From a virus: a stretch of DNA of 29,849 nt. Below the pieces are notes generated by a model, which was not told the DNA's origin, made no database searches, and saw nothing but the letters and a program-made list of their open reading frames with translations. Of the stretch, positions 24,173-29,849 are shown piece after piece. A program made the translations under genes and the position numbers. Within the stretch, counting starts at the first letter, position 1. Each line of letters opens with the position of its first letter. The stretch lies in the IMG/VR virus record IMGVR_UViG_3300032116_008697, positions 1 to 29,849 of that record; one strand, given 5' to 3'.

Positions 24173-24880
24173 TTAATTTGAAAAATTTAAACCGTATGGA
24201 TTACCCATCATTCTATTTACTTGCTTTTGAGACATACTAGATCCGGAAGGACTTGGCGTTGGCGTTGGCATCGGGATTGATTGCTTTGGAATATTCATCC
24301 CCATAAGCGCTTTGTTATAATCTTGTGCATTTTGATAATTACCATATTGCATTGCCCCGCCAGCAATGTCGCTAGCTGCGCCAAATATATTACCAATACC
24401 AGATTGACGTAATGCGTTTTGTGCATTTGCATCAAATTGGAATTTCATCATTTTATTTTGTTGCACTTTATCTCCTTCTCCAATAGACATAGCATATGCT
24501 CTACTTAAATTATCAAACATACCCATTTTTTGCTGACCTTCTTGTGCTGCAAGATTTGATAACGCTGCATTAGTTGCACCTTGAGTTCCAGCACCCAATG
24601 CCAATAATGTTGCGGCATCTGTTGCGCCTCTTTGTCCTGCTGCTAACTGATTTGCTTGAGCTGCTTGAATATTAGCTTGAGCTTGACTCATGCCCGGCGT
24701 TCTTCCATAAAACAATTGTTGAGCTGCGCCTAGATTTTGTCTAGCTAAAGGATTCTCTTTGTATTCTGCAAATTGAGGATTTAATTGGTTGGCCTTGTTC
24801 ATTTGGCTCATACCAAATATGCCCTTGCCTAGCGCACCCACGCCGCTTGCTATAAGGCCTATTGTCATTGGATCTATCAT
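24173..24880 (-). CDS. Gly/Ala/Gln-rich small virion protein (gp14-like)
   Basis: A 235-residue low-complexity protein. Residues 4-24 form a glycine-zipper-like hydrophobic helix (MTIGLIASGVGALGKGIFGM) able to insert into membranes. Residues 60-130 are Ala/Gln/Gly-rich helices (AQANIQAAQANQLAAGQRGA). Near 160-180 is another Gly-rich stretch (GNIFGAASDIAGGAMQYG), and the tail is PMPTPTPSPSGSS. Many podoviruses have such a protein just before their large ejection proteins, where it helps build a channel across the envelope. The assignment rests on composition and order alone. Confidence 0.5.
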   Translation of the reverse strand: MIDPMTIGLIASGVGALGKGIFGMSQMNKANQLNPQFAEYKENPLARQNLGAAQQLFYGRTPGMSQAQANIQAAQANQLAAGQRGATDAATLLALGAGTQGATNAALSNLAAQEGQQKMGMFDNLSRAYAMSIGEGDKVQQNKMMKFQFDANAQNALRQSGIGNIFGAASDIAGGAMQYGNYQNAQDYNKALMGMNIPKQSIPMPTPTPSPSGSSMSQKQVNRMMGNPYGLNFSN

Positions 24881-24908
24881 ACTGATAATTTATTTAAAAT
24901 TAATACTT

Positions 24909-27900
24909 TTATTGATTACCTAAAATAAAATTTTGACCTCTTGAAAGGTTAAATCCTACATCTACAAAATTAACATAAATTATTGAGTCGTAAGACTGCC
25001 ATTCAGCCATAATTTGAGGAATTTGAGAAAGAATCACATCCCCGTTTAACATTTTCTGATCTGGCGTACCTGTGGCATTTGGCGATAGTCTATCTCTCAA
25101 AAACCTTCCATAATATATTCCCTCTTGGCTAATGAACTCTGATTCTGTCAAATCTGTAATTTGTGTGTTTGGAAGTGTAGTATATAAAACCGTATAGTCT
25201 GGGGCTTGGTTACCCTCAACTACCAATTCTGCCATATCTTTTAACCCGCTTAACGGCTTATTAACTACCCAACAAATCCTAACAGGGTATTGAGTGCCAA
25301 ACCAAGTGTTCCACGTGGAAGTATTAGTATTAAACTCATACAAAGCCCCGTTTTTAAAGCCAAACATCCTGTTTTCAAAATATTCGTATTGTTCAGCTAT
25401 AAACTGATAGTCGCTTTTCCATTGATTGTCCTGTAAATGAAAAACCACTGTTTTAGACAAGTTATCAGATATATCAAATCTATTTATAATAGAACTTGCG
25501 TATGCTGGTACGGTTGGGTAACTAGGCAATGTGTCTGCATAGTTCTCATAAATCAAGCCCGGCAATGATATTCCAAACTCTTTGTGGAATGGATCAATGT
25601 AGGTTGGGATATGATGAAATCCGTTTATATTATCTAGGTTATTAGAATTAGCTGCTAAATAACCTTTTGCATAATTTTTAAATAGTCTTTCCATTTTGAA
25701 AGAACTAATTGGGAATACGCCATTTGAGCTATACTGAGCTATTTGGCCGTTATTAAGATCATACCAAAATATAACCCCAAGATACTCAACTACCGTTTCT
25801 GGCTGTGTTGTGCCTAGCATACCCTTTAATACATTAATTGTGCCTATTACAGCCACATCTTGAGCTAAGAACGCATTTTGAGATGCTCCAACTACCTGAA
25901 CCTCACCAAGATAACAAGATGCCGTTTGAAACGATCCAATAGCTAACATGATAACCCCTTGCTCTGTTGTTTTAGATGCAAGTTGCAATTTTTGTATGCT
26001 ACCCATACCAAGTGGCACTGTTTTAAAGTTTAAAACCTCAAACGTACTTAATCCATTATTCGATGTTCCAGTAGTAAACACATTAGAATATCTAATTTCA
26101 TATTCATTTCTAGCCTGCCCTAAGCTAGTTATAAAATTAGGCCATCCAGAATTTGTATTCCAATATTGCCATGCTCTGTCGAATGGCGACATATTTTCAG
26201 TAAAATAATTTGTACTTGCAGCATCGACTCTTTGTAGAATATAAACATCCCCTATTAATTGTCCGCTTGTGGTACTATATTCTCTATTTGATGCGGTAGG
26301 ATTATCTATTGAATAAACTTGACTCACCTCATAATAAGGCTCTTGAGTAGAACTTTTTTTAGGAGTATATAATTCTATTATTTTATAATCGGAAGTAGAA
26401 ACTGTACCAAAATCAAAGGCTTCTACTAATACAAATTCACCATCTTGACCTAATACTTGAACATTATAACTTTCGCTTGTGCCTGTAATTCTGCACATAT
26501 CGCCTTCTTTATAATTATACCCTAAACCAACAGATGTTAAACTTGAAATATTTAAACCAATCGCAAAAATGCCTATTGAATATGTATTACCATAAGTATA
26601 TCCACCTCCAGAAGCAATGTCTTGCTTTGTTGCGTATTGAATACCATTTGTAGCTATTTGTACAAAATCAGATTGTATTAAATTTTTAGTTTGAACTATT
26701 TGATAATAATATGCCCAATCAGGTATTTCATTTTCAGCATTTGCATTACTTAATGTCCAATTTAAATATTGAATAAAAGAAGTTTGATCTTCTGTTAAAT
26801 TAGGTAATGTGTAATTAATTACCTTGTCAACTACGCCAGATCTTCTTCTAAATCTATCATAAAATACAATAGATATATTGTATGTAGCACTGCTTTTGAA
26901 TACTGTTTGCGCACTAAAAGCAGTTACATCATTATCAATAGTAACATAATAAGATGGAGTTGATCCAGAAGTGAATGTATATGTAGGATTACCAAAAAAA
27001 GGATAATACCAATCATAATTTGTATTTGCAGGGTTATAATTTGCAGCATACCACATTAAAAAATTACCCTCATTTGCAAATTCACCATCTGCATCAGACA
27101 AATCCAATGTTGCGGGAAATGAATTATAATAACTATTTTTATAGGCATTATAGTAGTAAACAGTATTCACCTCTCCAGCAGCGTAAAGATACCCTACAAC
27201 CTCCGACCTTACATCTCCTGTATCATATTTATTTCTAATAGCAATGCTATATGTTTTAACAACTGCTACAAAGCTATTACTTGATGGAGTAGTTGACGTA
27301 GTAGATGAAATAGCTAAACTTGTATTTAATGGAGTATCATAGCCCGCTAAATTATTTGCTAAAAATAACCTAGCTGTTGCTGTTTCTAATGTTGTACTTT
27401 TTAATGGAACTAAATCATATGGAATAGAAGATTCACTTGAACTCAAAGGAACGCCAACTACATCATTATAAAAATCAAATTCAAGTTGATTTGTTCCTTC
27501 GTTATGTTCAAATATTGCTAAAGCGTCATCCGGATTATTTCTATCAAATGTTTTTACAATATAAATAACATTAGTAACAACATCCTTAGCGCAAATATTT
27601 ATTTTTTCAATTTCGCTTTCTATATATTCAGAAAAAGGTACACTGCACGCTATATAATTATTTGTTTCGCCCGGCGTATTAAAATTCATTAAATTACTAA
27701 AAGCAGATAGTCTAGATCTTTCATTATCTACAAAATCATAAAAATAACACATTTGAAATGCAGAATTTTCAATAAAATTATTATCAAAACTTGCATCTTC
27801 GGCTTTATTTACATTTAATGCATAATAAGGCGGACGTCTAATTATTGTAAAAGTAGTATATGGGATGCCGCCAGATGGAATTTCATACGCAGTTTCATTT

Positions 27901-28382
27901 GTATTATATCCAGCTTGGTTGGTCTTAATCCCCTTATCAATATTGATTTTCTTGGGTTCGTTGTAATTGTCTGACCAATACAACACCCCATTTATTACCT
28001 TACAATTGCGATCTATTCTGTAATCTTTATTAAAATTTAATCCACCTTCTATTTGGCTGTCATATATTACTGCATAAACTTGATTTGCAACCATGTCATA
28101 ACAATAAATACCATGATCTCCCATTGTATTATAAACAAACCACGCCATTCGTTGATTTTCTATATCTATACAGCTACCAATTGTAATATTTGATCCATAT
28201 GGAGGATATTTGGATTGAGGTATTGAAGTTGTACCCGGCACACCCTCGACACGATTATTTCTACCGTATTGAGTAACACCGACTCTGCCGTTCATTACTC
28301 TCAAATATTGAGCATCTTCAATTAAGTGTAAACTATCGTCTTGATTTGCTCCTCCTGTAAAAATCTTTTTGTTTCTGATCAT
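24909..28382 (-). CDS. Tail stabilization / muzzle-type tail protein
   Basis: A 1157-residue tail protein. The first 35 residues carry the typical opening of podoviral tail stabilization proteins, FTGGANQDDSLHLIEDAQYL then RVMNGRVG, which I recognise from crAss-like and Cellulophaga phage tails. The rest is beta-rich with many Tyr, Asn, Ser and Thr and repeated aromatic turns (RMAWFVYNTMGDHGIYCYDM, FWYDLNNGQIAQYSS, YEYFENRMFGFKNGALYEFN), consistent with a propeller-like or beta-solenoid architecture. It would form the distal tube or plug of a short tail that holds back DNA and ejection proteins. It lies 5 bases after the putative connector gene. No enzymatic motif is visible. It could also contain receptor-binding loops. 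Confidence 0.7.
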   Translation of the reverse strand: MIRNKKIFTGGANQDDSLHLIEDAQYLRVMNGRVGVTQYGRNNRVEGVPGTTSIPQSKYPPYGSNITIGSCIDIENQRMAWFVYNTMGDHGIYCYDMVANQVYAVIYDSQIEGGLNFNKDYRIDRNCKVINGVLYWSDNYNEPKKINIDKGIKTNQAGYNTNETAYEIPSGGIPYTTFTIIRRPPYYALNVNKAEDASFDNNFIENSAFQMCYFYDFVDNERSRLSAFSNLMNFNTPGETNNYIACSVPFSEYIESEIEKINICAKDVVTNVIYIVKTFDRNNPDDALAIFEHNEGTNQLEFDFYNDVVGVPLSSSESSIPYDLVPLKSTTLETATARLFLANNLAGYDTPLNTSLAISSTTSTTPSSNSFVAVVKTYSIAIRNKYDTGDVRSEVVGYLYAAGEVNTVYYYNAYKNSYYNSFPATLDLSDADGEFANEGNFLMWYAANYNPANTNYDWYYPFFGNPTYTFTSGSTPSYYVTIDNDVTAFSAQTVFKSSATYNISIVFYDRFRRRSGVVDKVINYTLPNLTEDQTSFIQYLNWTLSNANAENEIPDWAYYYQIVQTKNLIQSDFVQIATNGIQYATKQDIASGGGYTYGNTYSIGIFAIGLNISSLTSVGLGYNYKEGDMCRITGTSESYNVQVLGQDGEFVLVEAFDFGTVSTSDYKIIELYTPKKSSTQEPYYEVSQVYSIDNPTASNREYSTTSGQLIGDVYILQRVDAASTNYFTENMSPFDRAWQYWNTNSGWPNFITSLGQARNEYEIRYSNVFTTGTSNNGLSTFEVLNFKTVPLGMGSIQKLQLASKTTEQGVIMLAIGSFQTASCYLGEVQVVGASQNAFLAQDVAVIGTINVLKGMLGTTQPETVVEYLGVIFWYDLNNGQIAQYSSNGVFPISSFKMERLFKNYAKGYLAANSNNLDNINGFHHIPTYIDPFHKEFGISLPGLIYENYADTLPSYPTVPAYASSIINRFDISDNLSKTVVFHLQDNQWKSDYQFIAEQYEYFENRMFGFKNGALYEFNTNTSTWNTWFGTQYPVRICWVVNKPLSGLKDMAELVVEGNQAPDYTVLYTTLPNTQITDLTESEFISQEGIYYGRFLRDRLSPNATGTPDQKMLNGDVILSQIPQIMAEWQSYDSIIYVNFVDVGFNLSRGQNFILGNQ

Positions 28383-28387
28383 TTCAA

Positions 28388-29176
28388 TTATGATTTTGGT
28401 GCGCCCATTGTATTTTTCTGAACTATTCTTTTAATCTTCTCTACACTCCAATCTGATTTTCTAGCTCTTAATATTTTTCTCTCTTTAATATAATAATTTT
28501 CAGCTAATTGCCTTTCTCCCATATTGTAAGTTCTGTTATGAGCTTTCATTTGGTATTCAATATAAGCCTGAATTGTTCTAATAGCATATGGATCTATTTG
28601 AGATGCAGCGTCTGCTGATTGACCATCAGAAACATATTGTAAAACAATATTTTCTACATAAAATTTTTGATCTAACTGAATTTGGTTTCTTTCTTTAAAT
28701 ACTTGAAACGTATCCTCTTGGTACCCTGCTCCTAAACCAAAAAATCTACCAATGTTTTCTCCATAATCGTTATACCTTACTGTAAACCATTGAGCATATG
28801 GCAAAGCTCCGTAATAAAGTTGATTTTCATTAGATCCGGGTGGCACCACATTGTCAGTCCACTCTTGCTCCGAGAAATTTTGATTTACATCTAAACTAAT
28901 CAATGGGTTTAATGTACTTGTAGGCACTAGAGGTCTTATTCTTTGACCAATCATAACCCCAACAGTTACATAATCTTGATAATCTTCTGGTAGTTCTGCT
29001 GCATTAGTTTTTTGATTAACTGGCAATATCTTTGTGTTAATTACTCTTAAATCATCAAAAGTAATTTCACGCAAGCAATCTGCCGCATATACCATAAACT
29101 GCATATACCAATGAAGTGGGTATCCCTTTTTAAGTAAATAGTTTTTTACTATAAAATCTAAACTAGCTGTTGTCAT
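28388..29176 (-). CDS. Putative head-tail connector / ring protein
   Basis: A 262-residue protein of mixed helix and strand. The N-terminus (LDFIVKNYLLKKGYPLHWYM) and a helical block near 25-45 (YAADCLREITFDDLRVI) are followed by a beta-rich middle (PEDYQDYVTVGVMIGQRIRPL) and a long C-terminal helical region (IRTIQAYIEYQMKAHN, AENYYIKERKILRARKSDW). This resembles the podoviral adaptor proteins that join portal to tail (P22 gp4-like, ring protein of crAss-like phages) in size, fold class and position between another neck protein and the stabilization protein. I have no decisive motif, so the name is structural-context inference. Confidence 0.55.
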   Translation of the reverse strand: MTTASLDFIVKNYLLKKGYPLHWYMQFMVYAADCLREITFDDLRVINTKILPVNQKTNAAELPEDYQDYVTVGVMIGQRIRPLVPTSTLNPLISLDVNQNFSEQEWTDNVVPPGSNENQLYYGALPYAQWFTVRYNDYGENIGRFFGLGAGYQEDTFQVFKERNQIQLDQKFYVENIVLQYVSDGQSADAASQIDPYAIRTIQAYIEYQMKAHNRTYNMGERQLAENYYIKERKILRARKSDWSVEKIKRIVQKNTMGAPKS

Positions 29177-29178
29177 CT

Positions 29179-29820
29179 TTAATTAGTTTTGCTTTGTAAT
29201 TCACTATAACTGTTTACAATTCCTGTTTCTGGAACTATTGGAGCAAATTTAGCGAATACTTTTTCTATAATTTCTTCTTCCATATTAGCTGGTATTGGCA
29301 ATGGATCTGTGTTTGAATATAATGATATATCCATAACAACTAAATACATATTTACCTCTGATACATCAAGAAGTGTAATATCTTTTGAAAATATAACCTC
29401 ATTCTTTCTTACCTCATAATAAACGCTTCCTAAAAGGTCATTTAATAATTTGTCCGCCTTTAATAATGCGCCCTGACCTAATGGAACAGGCACAAAATCA
29501 ATATCGCTTGTATTTACTACTCTATAAATGCCCATGTTTCTTGGTAAGGAAATTGGAACTATCGGCAATTCTGCCTTTGCTCTATCACCATACGAAGTAA
29601 CCGGAATATTTTCGTAAAACGCCACCATTAAATTGTCTGGTATTGTTTCGCCGGTTGGTAATACTGCGCTGTAATATTGCGTTTGAAACATGGTATTAAT
29701 AACCTGCTCAATTGCCTTTACTACATCTTCCATTTGAACAGATTGAGCTACATCTCTGTAACCTCCTGCTAATCTTAGCAAAACCTGCTCGGCCATTAAA
29801 AATTTAGTACTATTAGCCAT
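29179..29820 (-). CDS. Putative neck/structural protein
   Basis: A 213-residue protein. The N-terminus AEQVLLRLAGGYRDVAQSVQ and the following DVVKAIEQVINTMFQTQYY form two helices. The middle is strand-rich (ELPIVPISLPRNMGIYRVVN, VYYEVRKNEVIFSKDITLLD), and a helix MEEEIIEKVFAKFAP lies near the C-terminus. I do not recognise a family with certainty. It looks like the small neck or ring proteins that accompany the adaptor in crAss-like virions, and it is separated from the next gene by only 2 bases. The start codon follows AAATAAAA with no Shine-Dalgarno sequence. Confidence 0.5.
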   Translation of the reverse strand: MANSTKFLMAEQVLLRLAGGYRDVAQSVQMEDVVKAIEQVINTMFQTQYYSAVLPTGETIPDNLMVAFYENIPVTSYGDRAKAELPIVPISLPRNMGIYRVVNTSDIDFVPVPLGQGALLKADKLLNDLLGSVYYEVRKNEVIFSKDITLLDVSEVNMYLVVMDISLYSNTDPLPIPANMEEEIIEKVFAKFAPIVPETGIVNSYSELQSKTN

Positions 29821-29822
29821 TT

Positions 29823-29849
29823 TTATTTAGTTTCTTGTGTTTGTAATTG
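29823..29849 (-). CDS. C-terminal end of an upstream gene (partial)
   Basis: The last 27 bases read in one minus-strand frame as QLQTQETK followed by TAA, 2 bases before the next ATG. The 2-base spacing equals that of the following gene pair, so this is probably the stop of a real gene beginning outside the window. Nothing about its function can be said, and another reading frame here is also open. Confidence 0.35.
   Translation of the reverse strand, partial: QLQTQETK

Noticed and set aside
1-29849. tRNA genes, CRISPR arrays, insertion sequences, integrase or attachment sites
   Set aside because: No cloverleaf-like sequence, regularly spaced repeat, transposase or recombinase was seen; gaps between genes total too few bases to hold most of these.

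Overview
The window is a stretch of tailed-phage genome, almost certainly a podovirus-like virus of a Bacteroidota host. All genes lie on the minus strand, so transcription runs from base 29849 towards base 1. Genes are packed with TAATG or ATGA stop/start overlaps or gaps of a few bases. Starts lack a Shine-Dalgarno sequence and are preceded by A/T-rich DNA, and one gap carries an exact Bacteroidota-type promoter (TTTG-N21-TAATTTTG). These traits and the tail proteins resemble crAss-like and Cellulophaga-type podoviruses. I do not assign a genus.

Layout in transcription order. (1) 29849-24173: the tail end of an unknown gene, two putative neck/ring proteins, a 1157-residue tail stabilization ('muzzle'-type) protein and a small Gly/Ala-rich internal-virion-like protein. 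(2) 24166-14293: a coiled-coil protein, then a giant protein of 2791 residues. The giant combines a kinase-like domain, an ADP-ribosyltransferase-like domain, an HEAGH zinc-peptidase-like motif and a membrane-seeking C-terminus, and is probably ejected into the host with the DNA. (3) 14260-11901: a small protein in the TerS position and the large terminase. (4) 11901-5550: a cargo island of eight sugar and methyl-transfer genes (two GT25-like, one GT2, one GT11 and one GT47-like glycosyltransferase, a GDP-mannose 3,5-epimerase, two methyltransferases) with a GIY-YIG endonuclease inside it. (5) 5489-4968: an HNH homing endonuclease with its own likely promoter. (6) 4968-1: portal, a complete ferritin, a scaffold-like protein and the first 296 residues of the major capsid protein.

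Structural genes, terminase and portal make the particle and load DNA. The island can make GDP-L-galactose from GDP-mannose, transfer sugars and methylate them. It has no flippase, polymerase or export gene, so the target is more likely a virion protein or a host glycan intermediate than an exported polysaccharide; this is inference. The most unusual items are the GDP-mannose 3,5-epimerase beside a fucosyltransferase-family enzyme, the ferritin with an intact ferroxidase site inside the head module, and the giant multi-domain effector-like protein. No tRNA, CRISPR array, IS element or integrase was seen, and no gap exceeds 60 bases.
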